DNA of 64,000 nucleotides from Ferrimonas sediminum (GTDB lineage Bacteria > Pseudomonadota > Gammaproteobacteria > Enterobacterales > Shewanellaceae), in the NCBI RefSeq assembly GCF_900100175.1, contig NZ_FNEM01000005.1, positions 81,679 through 145,678 of the forward strand, read 5' to 3'. Made by a program: the position numbers and the translations under genes. Within the stretch, counting starts at the first letter, position 1, and each line of letters begins with the position of its first letter. Below are positions 55,180 through 64,000 of the stretch, piece by piece. Under the pieces are notes generated by a model, which searched no databases, was not told the origin of the DNA, and was given only the letters and a program-made list of their open reading frames with translations.

Positions 55180-57135
55180 ATGAGATTTCGTTTAAATCTG
55201 ATTACGCTGGCCCTGGCCGGTGTCTCCAGTGTTGCCATGGCCGGTGGGTACAGCCTGCAGGAAGCCAACACTGATAAGGTCAACACCGACAAGTGGGCCT
55301 GTAAACGCTGTACCGTCGAGTACGGTGCCCGGGGTTCGGTCGGCATCGCCGCCGGCATGGTAGAGAGCAGTAACGAGCGATCCGCCAACACCTTTGGCGC
55401 CGAAGATGGTGCCGTTGGCGCCGTCAACTCCGACCTGCACTATCTGGCCGAGTCCGGTTATCAGGCCTCGCTGGAAGCCCGTAACCTGGGCATGGACAAC
55501 GGCGAAGCCACCCTGTCTGCCGGACACGGCGACACCTGGAACGTGGCTCTGGAGTACGGCAAGCTGGTGTGGGTGGATAACGCCAACGCCCAGACCGAAT
55601 ACCTGCCCGTGGGCGATACCCTGGTTAAGGGTGAACTGACCGACGTCGAGCTGAAAACCGAGCGCGAGCGCTACGGCATGGCGTTCGATTTCGGCGGTGA
55701 GATGTGGCAAACCTTTGCCAGCTTCAAACGCGAAGACAAAACCGGTCGCCAGAAAGCCTCCATCTATGGCGGCACGCCGACCAACATCGCCAAACCGGTC
55801 GACAGCAGCACCGATAACTGGAAAGCCGGCGTCAAGCTGAACGGCGAGCGCTGGTTCACCAGCCTGGCCTACATCGGCTCCAAGTACGACAACGACGTTT
55901 CTGCCCTGAACTTCGGCAGCTTTGCCGGCGCCTATCAGGATGCCCCGAGCAACGAAGCCCATCAGGTTCTGTTGAACGGTCAGTACAGCATCGGTCGTAC
56001 CCACCTGGCCGGTCGTTTCTCCACCGGCGAGATGACCCAGGACGACGACCTGCTGTCCATCAATAACGGCATCACCGGCTTTGATGGCAAAGTTGAAACT
56101 CTGGACGCCAACTTCAAGGTAACCTCTCTGGTGACCAACAAGCTGCGTCTGGGCGCCAGTGTGGACTACAGCGACCGCGACAACAAGTCGACCGTACTGA
56201 CCACTCAGGTCACCGTGGATCCGAACTCCGGCAACGCCAGTGAGTATGTGGCCTACGACACCGAGCGCACCACCTATAAGGTGAGTGGCAGCTACCGCAT
56301 CGCCTCCGGCTATCGGGTCGATGCCGGTTACGACCGCAAGGAAGTGACCCGCACCGGTCAGGATCGCGAAGACACCACCGATGACGCCGTCTGGGGTCGT
56401 TTCCGTGTCACCGCATTCGATGCCTGGGACATCGCCCTGAAAGGCGGATTCAGCAGCCGCGACGGTTCTAGCTACAGCGTCACCGGCAACAACAACGACC
56501 TGATGCGTCGTTACTACCTGGCCGATCGTGACCGCTCCGAAGTGGAACTGCGTGTCAGCCATAACCCGCTGGATAAGCTGTCGGTGGACTTCACCGGTCA
56601 TTATGCTCTGGACGACTACGACAAGTCGGAAGTGGGCCTGACCGAAGCGGAAGACTACGGCTATGACGTCACCCTGGCCTTCCAGCACACCGAGCGGTTC
56701 TCTACTCACCTGTTCGTCGGCCAACAGTGGATCACCTCAGAGCAAGGCGGGTCCGTGACCGGTCCGGCCGCCTGGGAAGCCACGGTAGAGGATGAGTTCC
56801 TCAACGCCGGCCTGGGCTTCAGCTACACCGGCCTGCTGGCCGATAAGCTGGTACTGGGCGGTGACTACGTGTACGCCGACTCCAACAGCGATACCGTGTC
56901 TGGCTTCAGCGAGTACGATGACTACTACGCCACCAGCCACAACTTCAACCTGTATGGCGATTACGCCCTCAGCACCAGCATGTCGCTGCGCCTGGATTAC
57001 CGCTATGAGCGCTACCAGGATGCCGACTACGCCGTGGTTGAGGCCGATACCGTTGCTGACCTGATCACCCTGGGCGATCTCAACAGCAACTACAACGCCC
57101 ACATGGTGATGTTGTCGTTCAACTACAAGCTGTAA
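55180..57135 (+). CDS. mtrB: Decahaem-associated outer-membrane beta-barrel (MtrB/PioB family)
   Basis: 651 residues: signal peptide MRFRLNLITLALAGVSSVAMA, then the N-terminal CxxC motif typical of metal-reducing MtrB proteins (C41, C44) and a long beta-barrel of alternating aromatic strands ending FNYKL. The barrel surrounds MtrA. GGAGAGG precedes the ATG, 11 bases after the MtrA-like stop; the two genes form an operon. Confidence 0.92.
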   Translation: MRFRLNLITLALAGVSSVAMAGGYSLQEANTDKVNTDKWACKRCTVEYGARGSVGIAAGMVESSNERSANTFGAEDGAVGAVNSDLHYLAESGYQASLEARNLGMDNGEATLSAGHGDTWNVALEYGKLVWVDNANAQTEYLPVGDTLVKGELTDVELKTERERYGMAFDFGGEMWQTFASFKREDKTGRQKASIYGGTPTNIAKPVDSSTDNWKAGVKLNGERWFTSLAYIGSKYDNDVSALNFGSFAGAYQDAPSNEAHQVLLNGQYSIGRTHLAGRFSTGEMTQDDDLLSINNGITGFDGKVETLDANFKVTSLVTNKLRLGASVDYSDRDNKSTVLTTQVTVDPNSGNASEYVAYDTERTTYKVSGSYRIASGYRVDAGYDRKEVTRTGQDREDTTDDAVWGRFRVTAFDAWDIALKGGFSSRDGSSYSVTGNNNDLMRRYYLADRDRSEVELRVSHNPLDKLSVDFTGHYALDDYDKSEVGLTEAEDYGYDVTLAFQHTERFSTHLFVGQQWITSEQGGSVTGPAAWEATVEDEFLNAGLGFSYTGLLADKLVLGGDYVYADSNSDTVSGFSEYDDYYATSHNFNLYGDYALSTSMSLRLDYRYERYQDADYAVVEADTVADLITLGDLNSNYNAHMVMLSFNYKL

Positions 57136-57152
57136 CCACAGCGTCTGTGACT

Positions 57153-57179
57153 AAGGCCGGCATTGCCGGCCTTTTTTTC
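57153..57179 (+). terminator. Terminator after the MtrB-like gene
   Basis: AAGGCCGGC-ATT-GCCGGCCTTTTTTT, 17 bases past the stop. Confidence 0.88.
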
Positions 57180-57417
57180 GCCTCTAGAGCGCGGTCTTAA
57201 CCCAAACTGAATCACTTGCGCATTGATTTGGCCCATTGATTGCCTGGCCATCCGGGCTACGCCATACTCCCTCCCGAATCGAAACAGACCGATCTGACAC
57301 GGATCAGCGTCACGGCGGCCCGCCCCTGATTGGGTCAGCGCCGACGCTCCGATCGGCCCACGCTCCGCGCTCCCAAAGGACACGAGAGTCGCCAGCTCTG
57401 ATACCCAGGAGACTGAC

Positions 57418-57567
57418 ATGACCGATTTAATCAGCCCGGTGCTGTTCGACAGCCCCAATGCCCTGCTGGTGGCCCAGATCATGTTGACCGCCGGCCTGCC
57501 CTTTCTGGCCTACGTGCTCTATGACATCGTCAATACCGAACACCAACCCAAGCTCTGGCAACAGTAG
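57418..57567 (+). CDS. 49-residue membrane protein
   Basis: ATG at 57418 is preceded by CAGGAGACTGAC, a good Shine-Dalgarno with correct spacing, and the frame ends at TAG 57565-57567, immediately followed by a strong bidirectional terminator. Residues about 14-36 (NALLVAQIMLTAGLPFLAYV) form one TM helix; the C-terminal part is polar (NTEHQPKLWQQ). Not recognised. It has its own upstream region of about 240 bases after the mtrB terminator. Small single-helix proteins of this kind often stabilise a membrane complex. Confidence 0.7.
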   Translation: MTDLISPVLFDSPNALLVAQIMLTAGLPFLAYVLYDIVNTEHQPKLWQQ

Positions 57568-57571
57568 CCCA

Positions 57572-57604
57572 CAAAAAAACCGGCCCTGAGGCCGGTTTTT
57601 TTGT
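57572..57604. terminator. Bidirectional terminator
   Basis: AAAAAAACCGGCC-CTGA-GGCCGGTTTTTTT between the small ORF (+) and the hydrolase gene (-). Confidence 0.88.
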
Positions 57605-57620
57605 CTCTGGCCGAGCCCGC

Positions 57621-58265
57621 TCAGCCCAGCACACTGTCCGCCACATAGGGGTTAAGCTGGCGTTCACGGCCGATGGTGGAGTTTGCCCCGTGCCCGGGCA
57701 CAAACTCGGTCTCATTCCCCAGGGGCCACAACTTGCCGGTGATGGAGGCCAGCAACTGCGCCTGGTTGCCGCCTTCAAAGTCGGTCCGGCCAACGGAACT
57801 GGCAAAAATCAGGTCGCCCACAAACACCAGTCCGGCATCAGGTTGATGAAACACCACATGACCGGGCGTGTGGCCGGGCGTATGCAGCACCTCAAACCTC
57901 AGCTCGCCGACACTCAGCTGATCGCCATCATTAAGATAGCGATCCGGCACAAAGTTGGAGTGCACCGGAAACCCGTAGGTTCTCGCTTCCTGCTCCAGGT
58001 CATCCAGCAGAAACTGGTCATCCCGGTGCGGCCCTATCACCGCCACTCCGAGTCGCTCCGCCAGCACTTTGGCTGCCCCGGCATGATCGATATGACCATG
58101 GGTCAGCCACACCTGGGTCACCGTCAGTCCATTGGCTTCAACAGCGTTGATGATGTCACTCTGATCGCCGCCGGGATCGATAATGGCAGCCTGCAGCGTT
58201 TTGCGGCACCACAACAGGGTGCAGTTAGTCCGGTACGGGGTCACCGGTACGACCTGATACTTCAT
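57621..58265 (-). CDS. Metallo-beta-lactamase-fold hydrolase (YcbL/GloB-like), copy 1
   Basis: 214 residues with the binuclear metal signature THGHIDHAG, then HTPGHTPGH, GDLIFA and a final PGHG. The YcbL subgroup of glyoxalase II-type hydrolases lacks the C-terminal glutathione-binding domain of GloB. A thioester hydrolase role is likely; the substrate is unknown. Its neighbour at 58456-59103 is a tandem paralogue. Confidence 0.88.
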   Translation of the reverse strand: MKYQVVPVTPYRTNCTLLWCRKTLQAAIIDPGGDQSDIINAVEANGLTVTQVWLTHGHIDHAGAAKVLAERLGVAVIGPHRDDQFLLDDLEQEARTYGFPVHSNFVPDRYLNDGDQLSVGELRFEVLHTPGHTPGHVVFHQPDAGLVFVGDLIFASSVGRTDFEGGNQAQLLASITGKLWPLGNETEFVPGHGANSTIGRERQLNPYVADSVLG

Positions 58266-58408
58266 GAGGGTTCCATGGAATGATGTGTCAAAGCGCCCAG
58301 CCTAACACGCTGGCAGCGTGATTCGGCTCAGCGACCCCGGTCAGCGACCCCTGGTTTGATCTCGGGCAAATGAGGCGGGTTCATTGAACAGAGTTTAAGC
58401 GCCAGCCA

Positions 58409-58433
58409 CAAAAAAGCCGGCTCCTGGCCGGCT
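58409..58433 (-). terminator. Terminator after hydrolase copy 2
   Basis: Minus strand AGCCGGCC-AGG-AGCCGGC-type stem followed by TTTTTT, between the two paralogues. Confidence 0.7.
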
Positions 58434-58455
58434 CTCATCGACGAAGGGTACAGAC

Positions 58456-59103
58456 TCAGCCTGCCAGCACGGCGTCCGCCACAAAGGGGTTGGAGCGACG
58501 CTCGGCACCAAAGGTGGAGTTGGGACCATGCCCGGGCACAAACTCGGTCGCATCCCCCAGAGGCCACAGCTTCTGAGTAATAGAGGCGATCAGGTCTCCA
58601 TGGTTGGACATGGGAAAATCGGTACGACCGATGGAGCCGCTGAACAGCACATCGCCCACAAAGGCGGTACCGCTGTCGGCCTCGTAAAACACCACATGGC
58701 CCGGGGTATGTCCCGGAGTGTGCAGCACATTCAGGGTCAGGTTGCCCACGGCTTCCGCCTGACCATCCTCCAGATAGCGATCCGGCTGAAACGCCTGGGT
58801 CAGGGCCAGGCCAAACATCTGTGCCTGCTGTGGCAGTTGATCCAGCCAGAACTGATCGGCCTTATGGGGACCAACCAGAGGAACCTGCAGCTTATCCGCC
58901 AGCATCCGTGAGGCTCCGGCATGATCGATGTGCGCATGGGTCAGCAGCACCTTCTCGACCTCAATGCCCAGGGAGGCGATGGCGGCTTCAACCAACTCAA
59001 TATCGCCACCCGGATCGATCACCGCCCCTTTGTTGGTCTGGGAACACCACACCAGGGAACAGTTTTGCTGAAACGGGGTAACAGGAACAATCTGGTATTT
59101 CAT
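58456..59103 (-). CDS. Metallo-beta-lactamase-fold hydrolase (YcbL/GloB-like), copy 2
   Basis: 215 residues, alignable end to end with copy 1: MKYQIVPVTP start, THAHIDHAG, HTPGHTPGH, GDVLFSGSIGRTDF, FVPGHGPNSTFG. By eye about half the residues are identical to copy 1. The two are separated by 190 bases and a terminator, so they are transcribed separately. Confidence 0.88.
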   Translation of the reverse strand: MKYQIVPVTPFQQNCSLVWCSQTNKGAVIDPGGDIELVEAAIASLGIEVEKVLLTHAHIDHAGASRMLADKLQVPLVGPHKADQFWLDQLPQQAQMFGLALTQAFQPDRYLEDGQAEAVGNLTLNVLHTPGHTPGHVVFYEADSGTAFVGDVLFSGSIGRTDFPMSNHGDLIASITQKLWPLGDATEFVPGHGPNSTFGAERRSNPFVADAVLAG

Positions 59104-59228
59104 AACTACACAAACTCGACGAAATCAGTCTCTTTAGAGTATCACAGCCAACGCTGATTGCGGTGGCTATGTTGTCTACCCGGGCAGTAACACGGCGCCC
59201 CGGCAATCCGGCGCACCGTCGCCACAGC

Positions 59229-60971
59229 CTACTCGTCGATGCCGACGATGTTGCCGTCCTCATCGATATCGATGCTGAGATAGGCCGGCTTTTCCGGCAA
59301 GCCCGGCATGGTCATCACATTGCCGGTCAGGACATAGATAAAGCCGGCACCGGCGCACAAACGCAGACCACGAACCGGTACCACAAAATCGGTGGGCACC
59401 CCTTTCAGGGCCGGGTCATGGCTGATGGACAGTGGCGTTTTTGCCATGCACACCGGCAAATCACCGTAACCCAGCTCGGTCAGGCGCTCGATGTCGGCCT
59501 TGGCCTGCTCGGACAACTCGATGCCGCTGCCGCCGTAGGCGACTTCCGCCATGGTCAGCAACTTATGCTCCAGAGGCTGCTCACATTGATACAGGGGCGC
59601 AAACTGGGCCGGTTGGCTCAGTGCGGCCATCACCGCCTGTGCCAGTTCGATGGCCCCTTCGCCGCCTTTGGCAAAGGCTTCGGACAACGCCACCTGGGCG
59701 CCGGCCTCTTTGACCTTGTCGGCCAGCCACTGCAGCTCGGCATCGCTGTCATCGGGGAAGCGGTTCAGCGCCACTACCACCGGTACCCCGTAGCGTGCGG
59801 CATTGTCGATGTGCCATTTCAGGTTGGCAAAGCCGCCGGCCAGGGCCTCGGCATCTTCGTTGAAGATCGACTCCGGCAGCGGCTGCCCCGGACGCAGGTC
59901 GTAGCGGCCCGAGTTGGCCTTGAGGCCACGCAGGGTCGCCACCACCACCGCCGCATCCGGTCCACGCCCCGCGGCCCGGGCCTTGATGTTGCACGCCTTT
60001 TCAAAGCCCATGTCGGAGCCGAATCCGGCTTCGGTCACCACCACATCCGCCAGCCCAAGGGCCATACGATCGGCAATGATGGAGGAGTTTCCGTGGGCAA
60101 TGTTGGCAAACGGGCCGGCGTGCACCAGAGTCGGCACTCCTTCCAGCGACTGCATCAGTGTCGGCTGGGCGGCATCGCGCAAGATCGCCGCCATCGCCCC
60201 GGCGACACCGATGTCTTCGGCGGTAACCGGCTGGCCGGTTTTGCTGTAGGCCAGCACCACCCGGCCCAGGCGGGCGCGCAGGTCTTTGAGATCGCTGGCC
60301 AGGGCCAGAATGGCCATCAGCTCCGACGCCGCAGAGATGTCAAAGCCGGACTCACGCTCGATGCCATTGATGGTCTTGCCAGGCTCATTCTGGCCAATAG
60401 TGATTTTACGCAGGGCGCGGTCGTTCATGTCGACCACCCGCCCCCACACCACGGAGTCGGCCTGTAGCCCCAGGGGCGTCATTCCGGTTTTGGCTTCGAA
60501 CGCCTCACCATGGCGCAGTTCGTGATACAAACGGGCATCGATGGCCGCCGCCGCCAGGTTATGGGCAGCGGTGACCGCATGGATGTCACCGGTCAGGTGC
60601 AGATTCAACTCCTCCATGGGAGCCACCTGGCTGTAACCGCCGCCGGCGGCACCGCCTTTTACACCAAACACCGGGCCCATGCTGGGCTGGCGAATGCAGG
60701 CCATCACCTTCTTGCCAATGGCTTTCAGCCCCTGAGACAGGCCGATGGTGGTGACCGTTTTGCCTTCGCCTAACGGAGTGGGGGTAATGGCCGTCACCAG
60801 CACCAACTTGCCCTGTGGCGCGTTGCTGGCACGGTTAAGCAGTGAATAACTCAGTTTGGCTTTGTATTGCCCCTGGGGGATCAGTTCTTGTGGCTGAATG
60901 CCAGCGGCGGCCGCAACGTCAGTGATTGCGGATAAACAAGCGGATTGAGAGATGGCAATGTCTGATTTCAT
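59229..60971 (-). CDS. fhs: Formate-tetrahydrofolate ligase
   Basis: 580 residues. P-loop [12 protein letters not shown] for ATP, then [14 protein letters not shown] and [14 protein letters not shown], all diagnostic of Fhs. It makes 10-formyl-THF from formate, THF and ATP. No partner such as folD, acs or a formate dehydrogenase lies in the window. The CO dehydrogenase in this window is the monofunctional type, so Fhs is probably for C1 metabolism and not a Wood-Ljungdahl pathway. Confidence 0.96.
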   Translation of the reverse strand: MKSDIAISQSACLSAITDVAAAAGIQPQELIPQGQYKAKLSYSLLNRASNAPQGKLVLVTAITPTPLGEGKTVTTIGLSQGLKAIGKKVMACIRQPSMGPVFGVKGGAAGGGYSQVAPMEELNLHLTGDIHAVTAAHNLAAAAIDARLYHELRHGEAFEAKTGMTPLGLQADSVVWGRVVDMNDRALRKITIGQNEPGKTINGIERESGFDISAASELMAILALASDLKDLRARLGRVVLAYSKTGQPVTAEDIGVAGAMAAILRDAAQPTLMQSLEGVPTLVHAGPFANIAHGNSSIIADRMALGLADVVVTEAGFGSDMGFEKACNIKARAAGRGPDAAVVVATLRGLKANSGRYDLRPGQPLPESIFNEDAEALAGGFANLKWHIDNAARYGVPVVVALNRFPDDSDAELQWLADKVKEAGAQVALSEAFAKGGEGAIELAQAVMAALSQPAQFAPLYQCEQPLEHKLLTMAEVAYGGSGIELSEQAKADIERLTELGYGDLPVCMAKTPLSISHDPALKGVPTDFVVPVRGLRLCAGAGFIYVLTGNVMTMPGLPEKPAYLSIDIDEDGNIVGIDE

Positions 60972-61241
60972 TATTATTTTCCGGGTACCACGCTAGAATC
61001 GCGGACATTGTACTGGATCAATGACCAATTTCAGACAGTTTTAGGATAAAAAGTATGTTCCACTTCAATCGCCTACATCGAGTCGCCCGCTGCGAGAAAT
61101 TAGCTTTAAAATCATAAGGTAACAACATAAATGTCGTCACTTTCACAGACTGCAGCACTGTCACCCTATCGCAACAGTGACTTGGAACTTACTGAAAAAT
61201 ATGTCAAAAAAGAGTAAACCTGATAACTCTCAAGGAATGGA

Positions 61242-61922
61242 ATGAATCAGTCCCGCTGGTTGCTGACCGGCGCCTTCGCCTGCGCCGTCGCCTACACCCT
61301 GACGGAGGCGTGGCGCCCCTACCCGTTCAGCTACCTGCTCAAAGCGCTGCCGGCGCTGCTTCTGGCCGTCTACTGCCATGGACAGCTTCCCCGCCGCGAC
61401 AGTGCGCCCTGGGCCATTGCATTACTGGCCGCGGCCATCGGTGATATTTTTCTGGACTTTGGCCACTACTCCCACCTGCACCCGGGACTGGCCGCCTTTG
61501 CTGTCACTCAGCTAGGGTTGTGCTGGCTGTTTTGGCGCCGTCCCGCCATCCGGCCACCCTGGCAGTGGCTGGGAATGCCGGTGGGAACAGTGATCTTCCT
61601 GTGGCTGCTGTGGCCCTTCTTCGATTGGCGTGCGCCCTTTATCGGCCTCTACAGCCTGCTGCTGACCGCCATGGTCATGGGGGCGCTGCGTGCCAACCTC
61701 AATCCCGCCACCCAGGCCGGCGCAGTGCTATTCCTGCTGTCCGACAGCCTCATCGCCTTCGACACCTTCTACTGGCATAGCCAACCGGGCATGAGCGCCA
61801 TTTTCATCAGCTACTTTGCTGCACTGGGGCTGCTGGTGACCGGCTGGGTATCGGCACACCGGAATGAAACCGGAACTGAACGTCCGCCGACTCGATCAAC
61901 CGGCGCTCCTGCGCACCGATGA
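61242..61922 (+). CDS. YhhN family membrane protein (lysoplasmalogenase-like)
   Basis: 226 residues with about eight TM helices. The YhhN/TMEM86 pattern is visible: YLLKALPALLLAV, AIGDIFLDFG and the C-terminal LLSDSLIAFDTFY. Human TMEM86B is a lysoplasmalogenase; the bacterial function is less certain. The last 39 codons overlap the 3' end of miaE on the other strand; the polar tail after the final helix (HRNETGTERPP...) is coded in that overlap. Confidence 0.82.
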   Translation: MNQSRWLLTGAFACAVAYTLTEAWRPYPFSYLLKALPALLLAVYCHGQLPRRDSAPWAIALLAAAIGDIFLDFGHYSHLHPGLAAFAVTQLGLCWLFWRRPAIRPPWQWLGMPVGTVIFLWLLWPFFDWRAPFIGLYSLLLTAMVMGALRANLNPATQAGAVLFLLSDSLIAFDTFYWHSQPGMSAIFISYFAALGLLVTGWVSAHRNETGTERPPTRSTGAPAHR

Positions 61923-62595
61923 TCTCGATACGGGGCTCGATGGGCTCCGGACTGATCAACTGTGCCAACGTCAGATAGTCCTGAAAGTGGCGCGCCTCGG
62001 ATCGCAGCAACGACAGGTAGAAACGCTGCAGCTCCCCGTCCAGATGCGGTGCCAGAGCCGCAAAACGCTCGCAGGAACGGGCTTCGATGTAGGCACCGAT
62101 GATCAATTTATCCACCAGCGCCTGGGGCTCAAAGGTGCGCACCTCGTTTAACAATCCGGCGGCATAGCGCGACGCGGACAGCGGACGCACCGCGATGCCC
62201 CTGGACTGCATCAGACTGTGCACCTGGTTAAAGTGATGCAGCTCCTCCTTGATGAGTCTGACCATTTTGTCCAGCAGGGCCCTGGACCAGGAAGAGCCCT
62301 GTCGAAGCGTCAACTCAGACAGGCTGAGTTCCGGACGGGGCAACCGGGCCAGCCGCTGCGGCTGATACACGGTGGCCGAGTAGGGAGCGAGGCAGGCATG
62401 CAGCCGCTGACTGCTGCTTTCGTCCAGCACATAACGGCGCAGCAACCAGGCCGCCGACTGCGCGGCCTTCAATTCGCACAACAGATGATCCTGCAGGATC
62501 ACCGCCTGATGCTCGGGTTGACGGGCCAGCTCAATCCAGGCTGCCGGGGTGGCACAACACAAAAACTGCCGAACCGGCAAAAGCAACGACTCCAT
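61807..62595 (-). CDS. miaE: tRNA 2-methylthio-N6-isopentenyladenosine hydroxylase MiaE
   Basis: 262 residues from the ATG at 62593-62595 (GGGAGTACT upstream). Ferritin-like diiron protein with the E/EXXH ligands: HLLCELKAAQSA, IKEELHHFNQV, YIEARSCERF and RSEARHFQDY. It hydroxylates the ms2i6A37 base of tRNA using O2. The 15-residue tail after FHSGVP is extra. It converges on and overlaps YhhN by 116 bases. Confidence 0.92.
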   Translation of the reverse strand: MESLLLPVRQFLCCATPAAWIELARQPEHQAVILQDHLLCELKAAQSAAWLLRRYVLDESSSQRLHACLAPYSATVYQPQRLARLPRPELSLSELTLRQGSSWSRALLDKMVRLIKEELHHFNQVHSLMQSRGIAVRPLSASRYAAGLLNEVRTFEPQALVDKLIIGAYIEARSCERFAALAPHLDGELQRFYLSLLRSEARHFQDYLTLAQLISPEPIEPRIEIIGAQERRLIESADVQFRFHSGVPIPSRSPAAPVQQSS

Positions 62596-62758
62596 AGTAC
62601 TCCCTGGCCAGGTAATCCCTGCCCCATGGTACCGACTGTTCCCCGTAAGACAAGGCGAACGACACCGCGGATACGCGCAAGCGGATTTCTGCACCGGCGT
62701 TCAGTAACCCATAAGAAATCAATGGTATAATTTAGAGTTCTACAGGGAGAAACGCCTC

Positions 62759-63655
62759 ATGAAAACCGAAGACCTAAGCCTGTTCCACCTGGTGGCCGAC
62801 TGCCAGAGCTTTACTCAGGCAGCCTCCATCTCCGATCTGCCGGTGGCCAACGTCAGCCGTCGCATCAAGGCGCTGGAGCAGGATTTGGGCTTTATGTTGT
62901 TTCAGCGCACCACCCGCCAACTGCGAATCACCGAGGCCGGCGATCAGTTCTATCAACGCACCCGCCCCCTGCTCAATGAGTTGAATAACACCCTGCAGGA
63001 GCTGCAGGGAGCCCAACAGGAACTCAAGGGTCGCCTTCGGATTCAGATGTTTGCCGACTCCAATCTGATATTGCCCTTACTGCAGCAATACCAGCAACGT
63101 CACCCCGGGGTGACCTTTGACATCGTGGTATCCGACCGGGAGTTGGATCTGGTGGAAAACGGCTTTGACCTCGGCATGCGGCTGGGCAAACAACGGGACT
63201 CCAGCCAGGTGGCCCGGCAGGCCGGTACCCTGCGCCGGCTGGTGGTCGCATCCCCGGACTATCTGGCCAGGCATGGACGACCGGAGCGCCCGGAGGCGCT
63301 GAGTCAACGCAACTGCGTGTTATTCCGTATGCCCAACGGCCAGTTGGACGACGACTGGCAGGTGGACCCCCACAACCGGGTCAAGGTTCAGGGTGACTTT
63401 ATCGTCAATCAACAATCGATGCTCAGCGATCTGATTCTCAGCGGCCATGGCATCGGCTTTCTCCCCAACCTGATCGCCCTCCCCTTAATACAGGAGGGTA
63501 AACTGGAGCAGTTGTTTGAAGGGGACCCCAGCTTTGGCGAGGCGATCTGGCTGATCTACTCCAGTCGGCAACTGCAGACACGACTGCTGAAGGATTTCAT
63601 CGAGTTCATTCTGACCGCCACCAAAAACGACCCGACACTTTATCATATTTTGTAA
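62759..63655 (+). CDS. LysR-family transcriptional regulator
   Basis: 298 residues: N-terminal winged HTH (MKTEDLSLFHLVADCQSFTQAA, given here in part: FTQAASISDLPVANVSRRIK), then a LysR substrate-binding domain with SDRELDLVENGFDLGMRLG and GHGIGFLPN. It falls in the AaeR/DsdC-like LTTR group common as solo regulators. Target unknown. It is followed by a second, homologous LysR gene. Confidence 0.9.
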   Translation: MKTEDLSLFHLVADCQSFTQAASISDLPVANVSRRIKALEQDLGFMLFQRTTRQLRITEAGDQFYQRTRPLLNELNNTLQELQGAQQELKGRLRIQMFADSNLILPLLQQYQQRHPGVTFDIVVSDRELDLVENGFDLGMRLGKQRDSSQVARQAGTLRRLVVASPDYLARHGRPERPEALSQRNCVLFRMPNGQLDDDWQVDPHNRVKVQGDFIVNQQSMLSDLILSGHGIGFLPNLIALPLIQEGKLEQLFEGDPSFGEAIWLIYSSRQLQTRLLKDFIEFILTATKNDPTLYHIL

Positions 63656-63821
63656 AAGTGATTCTGGAGAGAGAGGGTTTATGCCCGGGCCCCCAGGTCT
63701 TACCATGGCCATCATCCCGGGTCGTGTTTCATCAACCCCCATGCACTCTCCCTGCATAGATTGGCGTTGACGGCCCGGGATCCCGCCCGTTCGGGCCCAA
63801 TGTGCCGATTCAGGGGTGGCC

Positions 63822-64000
63822 ATGAAACTCGAAGATCTGCAGCTGTTCCAACTGGTGGCGGACAGCCGCAGCTTTACCCAGGCAGCACAGATTGCCAACC
63901 TGCCCATCGCCACCGTCAGCCGCCGCATCAAACAGTTGGAGTCAGGCATCGGCTTAGCCCTGTTTGTGCGCACCACCCGCAAACTGAAGATTACCGAAGC
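63822..64000 (+). CDS. LysR-family regulator, tandem paralogue (truncated by window end)
   Basis: ATG at 63822 with CAGGGGTGG upstream. The first 59 residues (MKLEDLQLFQLVADSRSFTQ then AAQIANLPIATVSRRIKQ) are closely similar to the start of the regulator at 62759, so the two arose by tandem duplication. The rest lies outside the window. Confidence 0.88.
   Translation, partial: MKLEDLQLFQLVADSRSFTQAAQIANLPIATVSRRIKQLESGIGLALFVRTTRKLKITE

Noticed and set aside
45558-60971. A Wood-Ljungdahl pathway built from cooS and fhs
   Set aside because: CooS is the monofunctional type, no acetyl-CoA synthase, corrinoid protein or methyltransferase is present, and fhs lies 12 kb away in an unrelated setting.

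Overview
The window is a stretch of about 58% GC proteobacterial chromosome. Its core genes (cysB, topA, gcvR-bcp, dapA-bamC, fur, glnS, cobB) and its multihaem cytochromes (CctA-, CymA- and MtrCAB-like) point to a marine metal-reducing gammaproteobacterium. Ferrimonas or a close relative of Shewanella is my inference from gene content; no rRNA gene is present to confirm it.

Region by region: 1-12 kb holds housekeeping and sensory genes (DsbD-like thiol reductase, LMW phosphatase, chemoreceptor, glutathionyl-hydroquinone reductase, an H-NOX/hybrid kinase pair, MsrBA, QueD). 12-24 kb holds cysB, an FMN riboswitch with ribB, topA, astB, a DUF3360 transporter, dapA-bamC and gcvR-bcp. 24-33 kb holds the small tetrahaem cytochrome CctA behind a perfect FNR box, then htpX, pepE, cobB, fur, glnS, feoAB and satP.

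The centrepiece is 33.8-48.4 kb, a complete carbon-monoxide oxidation system on the minus strand. It comprises CooA (CO-sensing regulator), cooMKLXUH (membrane proton-pumping [NiFe] hydrogenase) and hypA-cooFSCTJ-hypB (Ni-CO dehydrogenase, its ferredoxin and Ni maturation factors). Each operon carries a CooA-type palindrome (TGTCA-N6-CGACA or TGTCA-N6-TGACA) at nearly the same distance, 62-67 bases, from its first start codon. Between the two operons lies an extra gene for a NapH/NosR-type polytopic iron-sulphur membrane protein, which is not part of the classic Rhodospirillum rubrum coo set.

Directly beside it (48.6-57.6 kb) is an extracellular electron-transfer module: a CymA-like quinol dehydrogenase, two outer-membrane decahaem lipoproteins, an MtrA-like periplasmic decahaem cytochrome, an MtrB-like porin and an unlisted 49-residue membrane protein. 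A cell with this set could oxidise CO and dispose of the electrons either as H2 through the Coo hydrogenase or, if the NapH-like protein passes them to quinone, through CymA and the Mtr conduit to metals outside the cell. The second route is inference. 57.6-64 kb holds two tandem metallo-hydrolases, formate-tetrahydrofolate ligase, YhhN, MiaE and two tandem LysR regulators, the last cut by the window edge. No transposon, prophage, CRISPR, tRNA or rRNA was recognised.
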